Shown in pieces: positions 7,599-19,246 of a stretch of 37,322 nucleotides of DNA. Origin of the DNA: an uncultured Bacteroidales bacterium (GTDB taxonomy: Bacteria > Bacteroidota > Bacteroidia > Bacteroidales > Paludibacteraceae); contig CACXPH010000024.1 of the NCBI GenBank assembly GCA_902769535.1, positions 1 through 37,322 on the forward strand, written 5' to 3'. A model generated the notes under the pieces. That model did not search any database. It was not told the DNA's origin and saw only the letters and a program-made list of their open reading frames with translations. Made by a program: the position numbers and the translations under genes. How positions within the stretch are numbered: position 1 is the first letter of the stretch; each line of letters opens with the position of its first letter.

Positions 7599-10500
7599 TT
7601 ACTCTTCGTCACCGTTCAAAGCAGCCTCGGCAGCTTCGCGGGCAGCCTGGATAGCGGCGTACTCTTCGGCGTTGTGTACCGTGATCTTCGAGAAGTCACG
7701 CATACCCGTTCCGGCAGGAATGAGGTTACCGCAGATAACGTTCTCCTTCATTCCCTCGAGGTAGTCCACCTTACCGCGGATAGCAGCCTCGTTGAGAACC
7801 TTCGTGGTCTCCTGGAAGGATGCAGCGGACATAAAGGACTTCGTACCCAGCGCAGCGCGTGTGATACCTTGCAGGATCTGCTTAGCCGTAGCGCATTCAG
7901 CGTCACGAGCAACCACCAGCTTCTTATCACGACGACGGAGGCTCGAGTTCTCATCGTGCAGACGACGAGCGGTAACGATCTGACCTTCGCGGAGTACCTC
8001 GGAGTCACCGGCATTGGTAACTACCTTACGACCCCAGATACGATCGTTCTCCTCGAGGAAGTCGAGCTTGTCGACAATATCACCCTCCAAGAAACGTGTA
8101 TCACCCGGTTCGAGAATCTCTACCTTACGCATCATCTGACGAACGATGATCTCGAAGTGCTTATCGTTGATCTCCACACCTTGCAGACGGTAAACAGCCT
8201 GTGCCTCGTTAACGATGTAGTTCTGTACCGCTGTCGGACCTTGGATAGCCAAGATATCATCCGGCGTGATTGCACCGTCAGAGAGCGGAGCTCCGGCACG
8301 TACGAAGTCACCTTCCTGAACCAAGATCTGCTTGGTCAACGGGATCAGATAAGCCTTCTGCTCACCGAGTTTCGAAGTAATGAACAGCTCACGGTTACCA
8401 CGCTTGATCTTACCGTAGGTAATCTCACCGTCGATCTCAGCCACGATAGCCGGGTTAGACGGGTTACGAGCCTCGAAGAGCTCCGTGATACGCGGAAGAC
8501 CGGAGGTGATATCACCACCGCTGTTCTTCGCACGAGCGGTCGAGAAGAGGGAGTCACCGATCTTCACGGTGTCACCATCCTTAACGTCGAGGTTTGCCTT
8601 AACAGGCAAGTTGTACGAACGGAGGATGTTACCCGCCTTGTCAATCACGTGTGCTTGCGGCAGTTTGGTCTTGTCTTTCGACTCGGTGATATATACCTCT
8701 TTCTTACCGGTCTGCTCATCGATCTCGGTCTTGCAGGTCACACCTTCGATTACATCCTCGAAGCGGATCTTACCGTCTTGCTCGATCAGCAAAGGAATCT
8801 TATAGGAATCCCACTCGCAGACGCGGGTACCCTTCGGGTATTTCTCGCCCGGAGTAACGAACAGTTTCGCCGAATACGGGATATCGAAGGTAGCCAGTAC
8901 AACACCTGTCTTCTCGTCCTTCAACGAGAGGGTGTTCTTACGGCTGACTGCGATAACGTCACCGGCAGCGGTAGTGATCGTACGGAGATCTTCGATCTCG
9001 ACAATACCGTCACGGGACAGGTCGTAGGTGCTCTGAGCAGCCGAACCACCGGCCAAACCACCGGAGTGGAAGGTACGGAGGGTCAACTGAGTACCCGGCT
9101 CACCGATAGCCTGTGCAGCGATGACACCGACAGCCTCACCCTTCTGAACCATCTTACGGGAAGCGAGGTTACGTCCGTAACACTTCGCGCAGACACCGTG
9201 CTTGGATTCGCAGGTGAGTACCGAGCGGATAACTACCTCTTCGATACCTGCAGCCTCGATAGCCTCGCATTGTGCCTCGCGGATCTCTTCGCCGGCAGCC
9301 ACAATGAGGTTACCGTCGTTATCCAGTACATCGTGTACAGAGACACGACCGAGGATACGCTGGCTCAACGAAGCTACTACACGGTCGCCATCCTTAACGG
9401 CGCGTGTAGCCAAACCACGGAGCGTACCGCAGTCTTCCTCGTTGATGATCACGTCGTGCGATACATCGACCAGACGGCGGGTCAGATAACCGGCATCGGC
9501 TGTCTTCAAAGCGGTATCGGCAAGACCCTTACGGGCACCGTGGGTCGAGATGAAGTACTCGAGCACCGACATACCTTCTTTGAAGTTCGCAAGAATCGGG
9601 TTCTCAATATCCGTACGGGTATCGGTCGAACCGGCTTTCAACGGCTTACCCATGATACCACGGATACCTGCCAACTGCTTGATCTGGTCTGCATTACCAC
9701 GGGCACCGGAGTCCATCATCATGTACACGGAGTTGAAGCCTTCGTCAGCCTCCTCCATGTGCTTCATGACGATCTTCTTCAGTTTCTCATCGATCTCTTT
9801 CCAGGTATCGACGGTCTTACGATAACGCTCGTCGTCCGTGATAAGACCCATCGTATAGTTCATATAGAGGTCATCCACGATGGCGTTACCTTGTGCGATC
9901 TGGTCTTTGCGCTCCTCAGGAATGAGGATATCATTCAAGTTGAAGGACAAACCACCCTTGAAAGCACGGTAGTAACCGAGGTCCTTGATATCATCGAGGA
10001 ACTTCGCAGCACGAGCCACACCGCAGGTCTTGATGACCTTGGTGATGATGGCCTTGACTGCTCCTTTCTTCATCAGCACATTCTGGTAACCGATCTCTTC
10101 CGGCACATACTGGTTGACGATGACACGACCCGGAGTGGTCTGATAGATCTGACCGTTGACACGTACGTTCACTTTCGAGTGTACGTCCACGCGACCTTCG
10201 TTGAGTGCGATGATAGCCTCTTCCTCCGAGTAGAAGGTAAGACCTTCACCCTTCGCACCCGCACGCTCCTTAGTAATATAATACAGACCAAGGATCATAT
10301 CTTGCGAAGGTACGGTAATCGGGTTACCGTTCGCCGGGTCGAGGATATTATGGGATCCGAGCATGAGGAGCTGTGCCTCGACGATAGCCTCGTTGCTCAA
10401 CGGCAAGTGAACCGCCATCTGGTCACCATCGAAGTCGGCGTTGAAGCCGGCACAGGACAGCGGGTGCAGCTGGATAGCCTTACCCTCGATCATCTTCGGC

Positions 10501-11885
10501 TGGAAAGCCAAGATACCGTGGCGGTGCAGTGTCGGAGCACGGTTCAGCAGAACCGGGTGTCCTTCCATCACATGCTCCAGAATCTCATAGATAACCGGTT
10601 CGCGGCGATCGATGATCTTCTTAGCCGATTTAACCGTCTTCACCGTTCCGCGCTCGATGAGCTTACGGATGATGAACGGCTTATAGAGTTCAGCCGCCAT
10701 CTCTTTGGGCAGACCGCACTCGTGCATCTTCAGTTCCGGACCTACGACGATAACCGAACGCGCGGAGTAGTCCACACGTTTACCGAGCAGGTTCTGACGG
10801 AAACGTCCTTGTTTACCCTTGAGGGAGTCAGAGAGCGATTTCAACGGACGGTTAGCCTCGGACTTCATTGCCGTCGTCTTACGGCTGTTATCGAAGAGCG
10901 AGTCAACGGCCTCCTGAAGCATACGCTTCTCGTTACGCAGGATGACATCCGGCGCCTTGATCTCCATCAATCGTTTGAGACGGTTGTTACGGATGATCAC
11001 ACGGCGGTAGAGGTCGTTGAGGTCAGACGTAGCAAAACGTCCACCATCCAGCGGAACCAACGGACGCAACTCCGGCGGGGTTACAGGCACAGCCTGCAGA
11101 ATCATCCACTCCGGACGGTTCTTGCCCTTGGAAGCGCGGAAAGCCTCTACTACCTGCAGACGCTTGAGAGCCTCTTGACGGCGTTGCGCCGAAGTAGCCT
11201 TGTCTGCCGTAGCACGCAGTTCGTAACTCAGTTCATCGAGGTCGATAGCGCAGAGCAGGTCGTAAACGGCCTCAGCACCCATCTTCACGATGACTTTGTT
11301 CGGATCGGTATCCTCGAGCAGATCGTTGTCCTCCGGGAGGATAGCCATTACCTGCTGGTACTGATCCTCATCAAGCAACATCTTGTCCTCGATAGGAAGA
11401 CGGTTCTTATCGTTCTCGTGCTTCTCGCCGATCTCCTGACCGAGGAGTGCGCCGGCACGTACGACGAGGTATTTCTCGTAATAGATGACGGTCTCCAGTT
11501 TCTTGGTCGGGATACCGAGCAGCGCTGCCATCTTGGACGGCAACGAACGGAGATACCAGATATGCGCTACCGGAACGACGAGTTTGATGTGACCCATACG
11601 CTCACGACGCACTTTCTTCTCGGTTACCTCTACGCCGCAACGCTCGCAGACGATACCTTTATAACGAATACGTTTGTATTTACCGCAGTGGCACTCATAA
11701 TCCTTGGTCGGACCAAAAATGCGCTCACAGAACAAACCGTCACGTTCAGGTTTGTAGGTACGATAGTTAATCGTTTCCGGTTTGAGCACCTCACCCGAGG
11801 AGATCTGCATGATCTCGTCCGGGGAAGCCAGACCAATAGAGATCTTGGTGAAACCGGTTTTCTTATTTTCTTGTTTAAAAGCCAT
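7599..11885 (-). CDS. rpoC: DNA-directed RNA polymerase subunit beta'
   Basis: 1,428 aa, a normal length for Bacteroidetes. Beta' forms half of the active-site cleft of RNA polymerase and binds the catalytic magnesium. Visible landmarks: the N-terminal zinc site ECHCGKYK...CERCG; the rudder/lid region; the absolutely conserved metal-binding NADFDGD; the bridge-helix/trigger-loop region with [16 protein letters not shown]; and the second zinc site [13 protein letters not shown]. The start [12 protein letters not shown] lies 14 nt after the rpoB stop, so the two are co-translated from one mRNA. A stem-loop terminator follows. An open frame of 1,445 codons runs antisense across the whole gene, but it is a codon-usage artefact. 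Confidence 0.99.
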   Translation of the reverse strand: MAFKQENKKTGFTKISIGLASPDEIMQISSGEVLKPETINYRTYKPERDGLFCERIFGPTKDYECHCGKYKRIRYKGIVCERCGVEVTEKKVRRERMGHIKLVVPVAHIWYLRSLPSKMAALLGIPTKKLETVIYYEKYLVVRAGALLGQEIGEKHENDKNRLPIEDKMLLDEDQYQQVMAILPEDNDLLEDTDPNKVIVKMGAEAVYDLLCAIDLDELSYELRATADKATSAQRRQEALKRLQVVEAFRASKGKNRPEWMILQAVPVTPPELRPLVPLDGGRFATSDLNDLYRRVIIRNNRLKRLMEIKAPDVILRNEKRMLQEAVDSLFDNSRKTTAMKSEANRPLKSLSDSLKGKQGRFRQNLLGKRVDYSARSVIVVGPELKMHECGLPKEMAAELYKPFIIRKLIERGTVKTVKSAKKIIDRREPVIYEILEHVMEGHPVLLNRAPTLHRHGILAFQPKMIEGKAIQLHPLSCAGFNADFDGDQMAVHLPLSNEAIVEAQLLMLGSHNILDPANGNPITVPSQDMILGLYYITKERAGAKGEGLTFYSEEEAIIALNEGRVDVHSKVNVRVNGQIYQTTPGRVIVNQYVPEEIGYQNVLMKKGAVKAIITKVIKTCGVARAAKFLDDIKDLGYYRAFKGGLSFNLNDILIPEERKDQIAQGNAIVDDLYMNYTMGLITDDERYRKTVDTWKEIDEKLKKIVMKHMEEADEGFNSVYMMMDSGARGNADQIKQLAGIRGIMGKPLKAGSTDTRTDIENPILANFKEGMSVLEYFISTHGARKGLADTALKTADAGYLTRRLVDVSHDVIINEEDCGTLRGLATRAVKDGDRVVASLSQRILGRVSVHDVLDNDGNLIVAAGEEIREAQCEAIEAAGIEEVVIRSVLTCESKHGVCAKCYGRNLASRKMVQKGEAVGVIAAQAIGEPGTQLTLRTFHSGGLAGGSAAQSTYDLSRDGIVEIEDLRTITTAAGDVIAVSRKNTLSLKDEKTGVVLATFDIPYSAKLFVTPGEKYPKGTRVCEWDSYKIPLLIEQDGKIRFEDVIEGVTCKTEIDEQTGKKEVYITESKDKTKLPQAHVIDKAGNILRSYNLPVKANLDVKDGDTVKIGDSLFSTARAKNSGGDITSGLPRITELFEARNPSNPAIVAEIDGEITYGKIKRGNRELFITSKLGEQKAYLIPLTKQILVQEGDFVRAGAPLSDGAITPDDILAIQGPTAVQNYIVNEAQAVYRLQGVEINDKHFEIIVRQMMRKVEILEPGDTRFLEGDIVDKLDFLEENDRIWGRKVVTNAGDSEVLREGQIVTARRLHDENSSLRRRDKKLVVARDAECATAKQILQGITRAALGTKSFMSAASFQETTKVLNEAAIRGKVDYLEGMKENVICGNLIPAGTGMRDFSKITVHNAEEYAAIQAAREAAEAALNGDEE

Positions 11886-11899
11886 ATTCTAGTCCTCCA

Positions 11900-14800
11900 T
11901 TATTCCATGTTAATACTGAGTGCCAGACCTTGTAACTCGTGCAGGAGCACGTTGAGCGACTCGGGCAGACCCGGCGTCGGGAACGGCTCACCTTTGACGA
12001 TAGCCTCGTAGGTACGTGCACGACCGGTGACGTCATCGGACTTGATGGTAAGGATCTCCTGGAGCACGTGCGCAGCACCGTGTGCCTCGAGTGCCCAAAC
12101 CTCCATCTCACCGAAACGCTGACCACCGAACTGTGCCTTACCACCCAACGGCTGCTGGGTAATCAAGCTGTACGGACCAATCGAACGTGCGTGCATCTTA
12201 TCATCGACCATGTGACCGAGTTTCATGAAGTAGGTCACACCGACCGTTGCCATCTGGTCAAACGGTTCACCCGTCTCACCGTCGTACAACTGGGTCTTAC
12301 CGCCACGCGGCAGGCCGGCCTTGTCGGTCCACTCGTCGAGTTGCTCCATCGTACATCCGTCGAAGATAGGCGTCGAGAATTTAACACCTAACTCCTGACC
12401 AGCCCATCCGAGGACAGCCTCGAAGATCTGACCGATGTTCATACGGGAAGGCACACCCATCGGGTTTAGCACGATATCAACCGGCGTACCGTCTGCGAGG
12501 AACGGCATATCCTCTACGCGGACGATCTTGGATACGATACCCTTGTTACCGTGACGACCGGCCATCTTATCACCCACGCGGATCTTACGACGCTTAGCCA
12601 CGTAAACCTTCGCCATCTGGATGATACCGTTCGGCAGTTCATCGCCGATAGTCAAGTTAAATTTCTCACGCTTGAGCAGCGCGTCCATCTCTTTGAACTT
12701 AACGATATAGTTCATGATACACTGAGCTACCAACTCGTTCTTGTGCTCGTCAGCGGTCCAACCCTCGAGGAGAACCGAGAAGTAATCGATCTCATTGAGG
12801 CGCTCCTTGGTGAAGTGCTGGCCTTTACTGATGAGTTCGGTACCGAGGATATCCTTGACGGATACCGCCTGACGACCGTTGAGCAGGTTGTAGAGCTTGT
12901 CGATGAGCAGGTCGCGCAATGCTTCTGCTTGCTCGCGGAACTTGAGATCCATCTTCTGCATGGTCTCTTTGTCCTCCATCTTCTGCTTGCGGTCTTTGGT
13001 AGCACGCGTATAGAGTTTCTTATCGATGATGACACCGTCGAGCGACGGGCTGCACTTCAACGAAGCGTCCTTCACGTCACCGGCTTTGTCACCGAAGATA
13101 GCCTTGAGCAGTTTCTCCTCCGGACTCGGATCGGTCTCGCCTTTCGGCGTGATCTTACCGATGAGGATATCACCCGGTTGTACATACGCACCGATGCGAA
13201 TGATACCGTTCTCGTCGAGGTCTTTGGTTGCCTCTTCGGACACATTCGGGATATCGGCGGTGAACTCCTCCATACCGCGCTTGGTGTCACGTACCTCGAG
13301 CAACTGTTCAACAACGTGAACAGAGGTGTACATATCGTCACGAACGATGCGCTCGCTGAGCACGATAGCATCCTCGTAGTTATAACCTTTCCAAGGAATA
13401 TACGCTACCTTGAGGTTCTTACCGAGTGCCAGTTCGCCGCCTTGGGTTGCATAACCCTCGGTGAGCATCTGACCTTTCTCTACCTTGTCGCCCTTGCGAA
13501 CGAGCGGATGGAGGTCGATGGTCGTGTTCTGGTTCGTTTTCTCGAACTTCGGCAGTTTATACTCTTTCTCGGCCGGCTCGAAGGAGATGAACTCCTCCTC
13601 TTCCGAGCGCTCGTACTTGATACGGATCGTATCGGCATCCACATAAGTCACCAGACCGTCTGCCTCCGCCACTATCTGCGTACGGCTGTCGGTAACGAGT
13701 TGCTCCTCAATACCGGTACCTACGATAGGTGCTTCGGATGTAATCAAAGGCACGGCCTGGCGCATCATGTTCGATCCCATGAGGGCACGGTGAGCATCAT
13801 CGTGCTCGAGGAACGGAATGAGCGCTGCAGCTACGGAAGCGATCTGACACGGAGCCACGTCCATGAGGTTCACCTCACTCGGCGCTACGACAGGGAAGTC
13901 GGCACCCAGACGAGTCTTAACCTTCGTGCGGATGAAGCTACCGTCCTCGCGGAGCGGTGCGTTACCCTGCGCAACGACTTGCTTCTCCTCGTCTTCTGCA
14001 GAGAGGTAGATCACGTGATCGTTGTCCAGATCGACCATGCTGTTCTCTACCTTGCGGTACGGCGTCTCAATGAAGCCGAGGTCGTTGATCTTCGCGTAGA
14101 TACACATCGAAGAGATAAGACCGATGTTCGGACCTTCCGGCGTCTCGATAGGACAGAGACGACCGTAGTGCGTATAGTGTACGTCACGTACCTCGAATCC
14201 GGCACGGTCACGACTCAGACCACCAGGACCGAGGGCTGACATACGACGCTTGTGCGTGATCTCAGCCAGCGGGTTCTGCTGATCCATGAACTGGCTCAGT
14301 GCGTTGGTTCCGAAATAGGAGTTGATGATAGACGAGATCGACTTCGCGTTGATCAGGTCGGTCGGCGTGAAGACCTCGTTGTCGCGAACGTTCATACGCT
14401 CACGAACGGTGCGGGCCATACGAGCCAGACCGATACCGAACTGGTTGAAGAGTTGCTCACCTACGGTACGTACACGACGGTTGGAGAGGTGGTCGATATC
14501 ATCCACCTCGGCGTTGCTGTTGATGAGCATGACGAGGTACTTGATGATCTCGATGATATCCTCTTTGGTCAGGACACGTACATCCTCCGGAATGGAGGTG
14601 TTGAGCTTACGGTTGATACGATAACGTCCTACCTCACCCAGGTCATAACGCTTCTGGGAGAAGAACAGGTTCTGGATCATCTCACGTGCCGTAGCGTCAT
14701 CAGCCGGCTCAGCGTTACGTAACTGACGGTAGATATAGAGGACAGCCTCTTTCTCCGTCTTAGCCGGGTCTTTCTGCAAGGTGTTGAAGATGATGGAGAA

Positions 14801-15712
14801 ATCGTTCTCGCGCTCTTGGTCCTTGTGGAGCAGTACGGACTTGGAACCGGACTCCATGATGATGTCGATGATCTCCGGGGTCAGTTCGGTCTCACGCTCT
14901 ACGACGATCTGGTTACGCTCGATGGACGATACCTCACCGGTATCCTCATCGACAAAGTCCTCAATCGTCGGCTTCATTACATAACCGGCCAGACGGCGAC
15001 CGATGCAAGCCTCGAGAGCCTCACGGTTCACCTTTACCTCCTCTGCGAGGTCAAAGCAGTTCAGGATGTCCTTGTCGGACTCAAAACCGATGGCACGTAG
15101 CAGGGTGGTTACCGGTAATTTCTTCTTACGGTCGATGTAAGCATACATGACCTTGTTGATATCCGTCGAGAACTCAATCCACGATCCGCGGAACGGGATG
15201 ATACGCGCCGAATAGAGTTTGGTTCCGTTCGAGTGCATCGAAGTGCCGAAGAACACGCCCGGCGAACGGTGCAACTGACTTACAATGACACGCTCGGCAC
15301 CGTTGATAACGAACGTGCCTTTCGGAGTCATGTACGGAATGGTTCCGAGATAAACATCGGAAACGACGGTATCGAAGTCCTCGTGATCCGGATCCTCACA
15401 GCTCAGACGCAGTTTCGCTTTCAAAGGTACCGAATAGGTCAGGCCGCGCTTGATGCACTCCTCGATGGAGTAACGGGGACGGTCAACCGAATAGTCCAAG
15501 AAAGCCAGCGTGAAACTGTTACGGGTATCCTGGATCGGGAAGTTCTCCTGGAATACCTTAAAGAGTCCCTCTTTACGACGCTGCTCCGGAGTGGAATCCA
15601 TCTGGAGAAAATCGGCGAAGGACTTCAGCTGAATTTCAAGAAAGTCAGGATACGGCATATGCTTTTGCATACGACTGAAATTGACTCTCTGCTGTTTTTT
15701 TGTTGTAGCCAT
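11900..15712 (-). CDS. rpoB: DNA-directed RNA polymerase subunit beta
   Basis: 1,270 aa. The beta subunit of RNA polymerase carries most of the rifampicin pocket and the substrate-binding residues. It starts [14 protein letters not shown] and ends in the canonical C-terminal clamp block with [20 protein letters not shown]. The rifampicin cluster reads [19 protein letters not shown] followed by MSALGPGG: the Gln, Asp, His and Ser positions most often changed in resistant mutants (E. coli 513, 516, 526, 531) all have the sensitive-type residue, so by sequence this allele is wild type. Between rplL and rpoB lie 234 nt with two hairpins and no obvious strong promoter, as expected for read-through from the ribosomal protein genes. 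Confidence 0.99.
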   Translation of the reverse strand: MATTKKQQRVNFSRMQKHMPYPDFLEIQLKSFADFLQMDSTPEQRRKEGLFKVFQENFPIQDTRNSFTLAFLDYSVDRPRYSIEECIKRGLTYSVPLKAKLRLSCEDPDHEDFDTVVSDVYLGTIPYMTPKGTFVINGAERVIVSQLHRSPGVFFGTSMHSNGTKLYSARIIPFRGSWIEFSTDINKVMYAYIDRKKKLPVTTLLRAIGFESDKDILNCFDLAEEVKVNREALEACIGRRLAGYVMKPTIEDFVDEDTGEVSSIERNQIVVERETELTPEIIDIIMESGSKSVLLHKDQERENDFSIIFNTLQKDPAKTEKEAVLYIYRQLRNAEPADDATAREMIQNLFFSQKRYDLGEVGRYRINRKLNTSIPEDVRVLTKEDIIEIIKYLVMLINSNAEVDDIDHLSNRRVRTVGEQLFNQFGIGLARMARTVRERMNVRDNEVFTPTDLINAKSISSIINSYFGTNALSQFMDQQNPLAEITHKRRMSALGPGGLSRDRAGFEVRDVHYTHYGRLCPIETPEGPNIGLISSMCIYAKINDLGFIETPYRKVENSMVDLDNDHVIYLSAEDEEKQVVAQGNAPLREDGSFIRTKVKTRLGADFPVVAPSEVNLMDVAPCQIASVAAALIPFLEHDDAHRALMGSNMMRQAVPLITSEAPIVGTGIEEQLVTDSRTQIVAEADGLVTYVDADTIRIKYERSEEEEFISFEPAEKEYKLPKFEKTNQNTTIDLHPLVRKGDKVEKGQMLTEGYATQGGELALGKNLKVAYIPWKGYNYEDAIVLSERIVRDDMYTSVHVVEQLLEVRDTKRGMEEFTADIPNVSEEATKDLDENGIIRIGAYVQPGDILIGKITPKGETDPSPEEKLLKAIFGDKAGDVKDASLKCSPSLDGVIIDKKLYTRATKDRKQKMEDKETMQKMDLKFREQAEALRDLLIDKLYNLLNGRQAVSVKDILGTELISKGQHFTKERLNEIDYFSVLLEGWTADEHKNELVAQCIMNYIVKFKEMDALLKREKFNLTIGDELPNGIIQMAKVYVAKRRKIRVGDKMAGRHGNKGIVSKIVRVEDMPFLADGTPVDIVLNPMGVPSRMNIGQIFEAVLGWAGQELGVKFSTPIFDGCTMEQLDEWTDKAGLPRGGKTQLYDGETGEPFDQMATVGVTYFMKLGHMVDDKMHARSIGPYSLITQQPLGGKAQFGGQRFGEMEVWALEAHGAAHVLQEILTIKSDDVTGRARTYEAIVKGEPFPTPGLPESLNVLLHELQGLALSINME

Positions 15713-15874
15713 TATTTTATATGGTTGAAATTGGTTTGACAGAATTAAACTGCTGATAATAAATAATTTAGCTCTAAATCGATGGGTTTGTATTTTATAT
15801 TATTTTAACTTTCACCCGCGCGCTATTATCAGATTTTTCAGTTATTTAATCATTCTGTTCTATTGAGCAGAAAA

Positions 15875-15910
15875 GGTTTAGACTCCCATTTTGATCTGGG
15901 AATCTAAACC
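15875..15910 (-). promoter_or_regulatory. Long hairpin between rplL and rpoB (attenuator or processing site)
   Basis: GGTTTAGA-C-TCCCA (875-888 of 15 kb) pairs with TGGGA-A-TCTAAACC (897-910), with an 8-nt loop and one internal mismatch. In the RNA sense it is followed by UUUUCU, only a weak U-tract. This fits partial termination or RNA processing in the rplJL-rpoBC leader, a site known in E. coli for an attenuator and an RNase III cut. Confidence 0.7.
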
Positions 15911-15914
15911 TATT

Positions 15915-15931
15915 CCACTCGATAAGAGTGG
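15915..15931 (-). promoter_or_regulatory. Small hairpin just after rplL
   Basis: CCACTC-GATAA-GAGTGG, a perfect 6-bp stem with a 5-nt loop, 16 nt beyond the rplL stop and immediately before the larger hairpin. There is no U-tract after it. Confidence 0.6.
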
Positions 15932-15946
15932 TTCTTGGTAAGGGTA

Positions 15947-16327
15947 TTACTTGAGTTCTACCTCAGCACCTACCTCTTCGAGAGCTTTCTTCAAAGCCTC
16001 AGCAGTTGCTTTGTCAACGCCCTCTTTTACGTTAGCCGGAGCTGCGTCAACGATGTCCTTAGCCTCTTTCAGACCAAGACCGGTTTGCTCCTTAACGGCC
16101 TTAACAACCTGGAGCTTGTTTGCACCTGCGCTCTTGAGAACTACGTCGAACGAAGTCTTCTCCTCTGCAGCCTCAGCAGCAGCGCCGCCAGCAGCAGGAG
16201 CAGCAACTGCAACAGCTGCAGCAGCCGGCTCAATTCCGTACTCCTCTTTGAGGATAGTAGCGAGTTCATTAACTTCCTTAACAGTAAGGTTTACCAATGT
16301 TTCAGCAATAACTTTAAGATCTGCCAT
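15947..16327 (-). CDS. rplL: 50S ribosomal protein L7/L12
   Basis: 126 aa, acidic and Ala-rich. L7/L12 forms the mobile stalk dimers that recruit EF-Tu and EF-G to the ribosome. N-terminal dimerisation region [18 protein letters not shown]; then a flexible Ala-rich hinge (the stretch around [14 protein letters not shown]); then the C-terminal domain with the factor-binding [19 protein letters not shown] and [11 protein letters not shown]. The end [10 protein letters not shown] is typical. The gene follows rplJ after 82 nt, which hold a 7-bp repeat array. The two hairpins at 15875-15931 follow and could set the rplL:rpoB ratio. Confidence 0.98.
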   Translation of the reverse strand: MADLKVIAETLVNLTVKEVNELATILKEEYGIEPAAAAVAVAAPAAGGAAAEAAEEKTSFDVVLKSAGANKLQVVKAVKEQTGLGLKEAKDIVDAAPANVKEGVDKATAEALKKALEEVGAEVELK

Positions 16328-16375
16328 GATCGTATAAATTTTAAATGTTTTTTAATTCGTTAATTTTGATTGGCG

Positions 16376-16410
16376 GCCATTAGCTTTTCGCCTCTAGCCA
16401 TTCGCCTTCT
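16376..16410. repeat. 7-bp tandem repeat, five degenerate units, rplJ-rplL junction
   Basis: GCCATTA, GCTTTTC, GCCTCTA, GCCATTC, GCCTTCT in exact 7-bp register, running into the rplJ stop codon (16410-16412). The units are more diverged from each other than in the other arrays. Confidence 0.65.
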
Positions 16411-16937
16411 CACGCGCGCTCCTCCAAAGTCTGAAGTACGCCGTGGATTGTATTTTGTCCGCTCTGGAGAGCCGATACGACGTTCTTCGCCGGCGATTGC
16501 AGCAATGCAACCAATTCTGCGATGAGTTCGTTCTTCGACTTGATAGCGCACAGGAACTCGAGATTCTGCTTGCCTACGTAAATAGTCTCTTCTACGTAAG
16601 CAGCTTTGAGTTGCGGCTTAGCCTCACCCGTCTTGTCACCCTTTGTGAACTCTTTGATGAGTTTAGCAGGAGCGTTACCGGTGTTGCTGAGCATGAGAGC
16701 GGTGTTGCCCTTGAGAGCGCCGAAGATCTCTGCCTCTACACCCTTCTTCTCGAGGGCTTTCTGGAGCAGGGTATTCTTAGCTACAAGGAGCTTGATGTCC
16801 TGTTTGAAGCATGCACGACGCAGGTCACTGGTCTTCTCTGCATTCAGACCCTCGATATTAACGAGGTAGAAATGCGAGTACTCACCGAGTTGAGCGCCAA
16901 GAGCTTCAATGACGAGATTTTTATCTTCCTTTTTCAT
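16410..16937 (-). CDS. rplJ: 50S ribosomal protein L10
   Basis: 175 aa. L10 anchors the L7/L12 dimers to 23S rRNA to form the stalk base. The start MKKEDKNLVIEALGAQLGEY is typical for Bacteroidetes L10. The RNA-binding N-terminal domain carries LRRACF and LLVAKNTLLQKAL, followed by GNTALMLS. The C-terminal helix that binds L7/L12 is at the end (LQSGQNTIHGVLQTLEERA). The gene sits 22 nt after rplA. In many bacteria L10 represses its own operon by binding the rplJ leader; the 22-nt gap here leaves little room, so any such site would lie inside rplA. Confidence 0.98.
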   Translation of the reverse strand: MKKEDKNLVIEALGAQLGEYSHFYLVNIEGLNAEKTSDLRRACFKQDIKLLVAKNTLLQKALEKKGVEAEIFGALKGNTALMLSNTGNAPAKLIKEFTKGDKTGEAKPQLKAAYVEETIYVGKQNLEFLCAIKSKNELIAELVALLQSPAKNVVSALQSGQNTIHGVLQTLEERA

Positions 16938-16959
16938 ACTTGTCTTTGATTTTTAGAGA

Positions 16960-17649
16960 TTAAAGCGATTTGGTATCGATCTTAATACCCTGACTCATAG
17001 TGCTGGAAAGATAAACGCTCTTGATGTATTCACCTTTCGACACAGCCGGCTTGAGGTGCTTGATCGTCTCGATGAACGCAGCTGCGTTCTCTGCGATCTT
17101 GTCAGCGCTGAAGCTTACTTTACCGATAGAAGTGTGAACAATACCGAACTTATCAACTTTGAAGTCAATCTTACCGCCCTTTACCTCTTTAACAGCTTTC
17201 GCTATATCCATGGTAACGGTACCGCTCTTGGGGTTCGGCATGAGGCCACGCGGACCCAGTACACGACCGAGAGCACCGATCTTACCCATGATCTGAGGTT
17301 GGGTGATGATGACGTCAATGTCCGTCCATCCACCTTTGATCTTTTCAATATACTCATCCAGACCAACATAGTCAGCACCAGCCTCTTTAGCTGCTGCCTC
17401 TTGATCCGGCATACAGAGTGCGAGAACGCGAACAACTTTACCTGTTCCGTTAGGGAGAGCAACGACGCCACGAACCATTTGGTTAGCCTTACGCGGGTCA
17501 ACACCCAGACGTACGTCGATATCTACAGATGCATCGAACTTAGTGGTAGTGATCTCTTTTACGAGCGCAGCTGCCTCTTCGATAGTGTAGAGCTTGCCAG
17601 CTTCAATCTTCTCAGCAGCAAGCTTCTGTTTTTTTGTCAGTTTTGCCAT
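16960..17649 (-). CDS. rplA: 50S ribosomal protein L1
   Basis: 229 aa. L1 forms the second ribosome stalk, which helps release deacylated tRNA from the E site, and can repress translation of its own operon. The start [18 protein letters not shown] is typical. Signature blocks are present: [20 protein letters not shown], the [16 protein letters not shown] loop, and [17 protein letters not shown]. It lies between rplK (24-nt gap) and rplJ (22-nt gap) in the universal L11-L1-L10-L7/L12 order. Confidence 0.98.
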   Translation of the reverse strand: MAKLTKKQKLAAEKIEAGKLYTIEEAAALVKEITTTKFDASVDIDVRLGVDPRKANQMVRGVVALPNGTGKVVRVLALCMPDQEAAAKEAGADYVGLDEYIEKIKGGWTDIDVIITQPQIMGKIGALGRVLGPRGLMPNPKSGTVTMDIAKAVKEVKGGKIDFKVDKFGIVHTSIGKVSFSADKIAENAAAFIETIKHLKPAVSKGEYIKSVYLSSTMSQGIKIDTKSL

Positions 17650-17673
17650 AATTGTTGATGTGATTGAAGTTGA

Positions 17674-18096
17674 TTACTTAACTACGATACCCATACTGCG
17701 TGCAGTACCTTTGACCATCTTGAGAGCGGACTCTACGGTGAAGCAGTTGAGGTCCACCATCTTGTCCTGAGCGATCTGCGTAGCCTGCTCCTCGGTGATT
17801 GTAGCCACCTTGTTACGGTTCGGCTGGTCGCTACCGCTCTTCACCTTAGCTGCCTCGAGGAGCTGGATAGCTACAGGAGGAGTCTTAACGATGAAGTCAA
17901 ACGACTTATCCGCATAAACGGTAATTACTACAGGTAATACCTTACCTGCCTTGTCTTGCGTTCTGGCATTGAACTGTTTGCAAAACTCCATAATGTTCAC
18001 ACCCTTCGAACCGAGAGCCGGTCCTACCGGAGGTGCCGGGTTGGCTGCGCCACCCTTGATTTGGAGTTTAATAAAACCAGCAATTTCTTTAGCCAT
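17674..18096 (-). CDS. rplK: 50S ribosomal protein L11
   Basis: 140 aa. L11 binds the GTPase-associated centre of 23S rRNA with L10, and is the protein through which RelA/Rel senses uncharged tRNA. N-terminal domain with [20 protein letters not shown], the conserved proline-rich linker, then the C-terminal rRNA-binding domain with [20 protein letters not shown] and the typical end RSMGIVVK. 107 nt separate it from nusG; I see no promoter-like sequence there. Confidence 0.98.
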   Translation of the reverse strand: MAKEIAGFIKLQIKGGAANPAPPVGPALGSKGVNIMEFCKQFNARTQDKAGKVLPVVITVYADKSFDFIVKTPPVAIQLLEAAKVKSGSDQPNRNKVATITEEQATQIAQDKMVDLNCFTVESALKMVKGTARSMGIVVK

Positions 18097-18203
18097 AGTT
18101 TTACGTTGTTAATAGTTTTTGACTTGCAAACGGACTTAACGTCCTCAGTCGGTTAATAATTTGAAACTACCGAGTAGTAACTAACGACCTGTAACGGAGT
18201 CTC

Positions 18204-18755
18204 CTACTCTTTTTCTACCTGGTTGTAGCCCAGCTCCAACGGAGTCTGGCGATCAAAGATCGTAACAACCACTTTGAGTTTATGCTTCTCTGCGCTTACC
18301 TCCTGTACGGTTCCCTTGAAGCCGTTGAACGGACCGTCGCAAACCTTAACACTCTCACCCACGAGGAAGGTGATCTCACTTGCTGCACGCGTTTCACTTT
18401 CACTGGCGATACCAACAAGTTTGTTTACTTCCTCTTGAGATACGGGTTCGGGTTTAACCGTAGTCTTTCCACCGCTCAAGAAACCCAATACATTCGGGAT
18501 GTTACGCAACAGAGGGAAGCTCTCGTCGCACAAATAGCACTCTACCAGCAGATAGCCCGGGAGCAGATTACGCTCTTTCTCCGTGCGCTTGCCGTTTTTA
18601 AGAGTGACTACTTTTTCCCGCGGGATGAGCACCTGTGACACATACTCACGGAACAGAGAAGAGGAGACGAGTGCATTGTTGATGTACTCCTCTACCTTAT
18701 TCTCCTTACCGGAGATAGCGCGCAACACATACCATTGTTTTTTGTTCTCAGCCAT
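18204..18755 (-). CDS. nusG: Transcription termination/antitermination factor NusG
   Basis: 183 aa. NusG binds the beta' clamp helices and links RNA polymerase to Rho or to ribosomal protein S10. The NGN domain starts WYVLRAISGKENKVEEYI and includes LLPGYLLVECYL. The C-terminal KOW domain starts near VGESVKVCDGPFNGFKGTV. It is slightly longer than the shortest family members because of a loop between NGN and KOW, normal for Bacteroidetes. It follows secE after 50 nt that hold a 7-bp tandem repeat. Confidence 0.98.
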   Translation of the reverse strand: MAENKKQWYVLRAISGKENKVEEYINNALVSSSLFREYVSQVLIPREKVVTLKNGKRTEKERNLLPGYLLVECYLCDESFPLLRNIPNVLGFLSGGKTTVKPEPVSQEEVNKLVGIASESETRAASEITFLVGESVKVCDGPFNGFKGTVQEVSAEKHKLKVVVTIFDRQTPLELGYNQVEKE

Positions 18756-18764
18756 CTTAATCTA

Positions 18765-18796
18765 AAATCTTAAATCTTAAATTTGAAATCTTAAAT
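18765..18796. repeat. 7-bp tandem repeat in the secE-nusG gap
   Basis: AAATCTT, AAATCTT, AAATTTG, AAATCTT, AAAT in exact register. The array fills most of the 50-nt gap between the secE stop (18806) and the nusG start (18755). Confidence 0.85.
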
Positions 18797-18805
18797 GCTG
18801 ATGGT

Positions 18806-18994
18806 TTAGAACAAACCATAAACGAATGTCATGATACTCTCAAAGCACCAGTCCATAAGCCACACGATCAGTGCCAGTATTATGGAAGCAATCAATACGA
18901 TCACTGCGCTCTGTGCCAACTCCTTGCGGGTCGGCCAGCTCGTCTTGTGGACCAGTTCGTTGTACGATTCTTTTACGTTTTCTACAAAAGCCAT
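18806..18994 (-). CDS. secE: Preprotein translocase subunit SecE
   Basis: 62 aa, the short single-helix form of SecE, which clamps the two halves of SecY in the inner membrane. A cytoplasmic amphipathic part holds the SecE signature NELVHKTSWPTRKEL. One membrane helix follows (SAVIVLIASIILALIVWLMD), with a short tail ending FVYGLF. It lies between tRNA-Trp and nusG, its usual position. Confidence 0.97.
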   Translation of the reverse strand: MAFVENVKESYNELVHKTSWPTRKELAQSAVIVLIASIILALIVWLMDWCFESIMTFVYGLF

Positions 18995-19130
18995 ATCAGT
19001 AGATTTATTTATATTATCGTTTTTTATGTTAGTTTACTTATTCCCGCGCAACAATCCGGCTCCAGCCAGCGCTAAAGTCGAATTGGAAGCTATGTCTCAT
19101 ATGTATCCCGAGTCGTAACTCTCGGGTGAG

Positions 19131-19201
19131 CACGGAAGGCAGGAATCGAACCCACATTGACGGTTTTGGAGACCGCTCTCCTACCATTGGAGGACTTCCG
19201 T
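19131..19201 (-). tRNA. tRNA-Trp (anticodon CCA)
   Basis: The acceptor stem ACGGAAG/CTTCCGT is a full 7 bp (19195-19201 with 19132-19138), with discriminator G (19131). The anticodon CCA is read from 19167-19169 in the loop CTCCAAA. The T-arm has GGTTCGATTCC. CCA is not encoded. It lies between tuf and secE, as in other Bacteroidales. A 6-bp hairpin (CCCGAG...CTCGGG, 19107-19126) follows it before secE. Confidence 0.97.
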
Positions 19202-19246
19202 AAGACGCCCGGGCTCGAGGCCCGAGCGGATTACCAACTAATGGAA

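Noticed and set aside
7674-12011. A 1,445-codon open frame antisense to rpoC (and 562-codon and 618-codon frames antisense to rpoB and the giant protein)
   Set aside because: They mirror highly expressed or compositionally biased genes on the other strand, their translations are rich in Leu, Arg, Thr and Ser with no domain, and the minus-strand genes are unambiguous.
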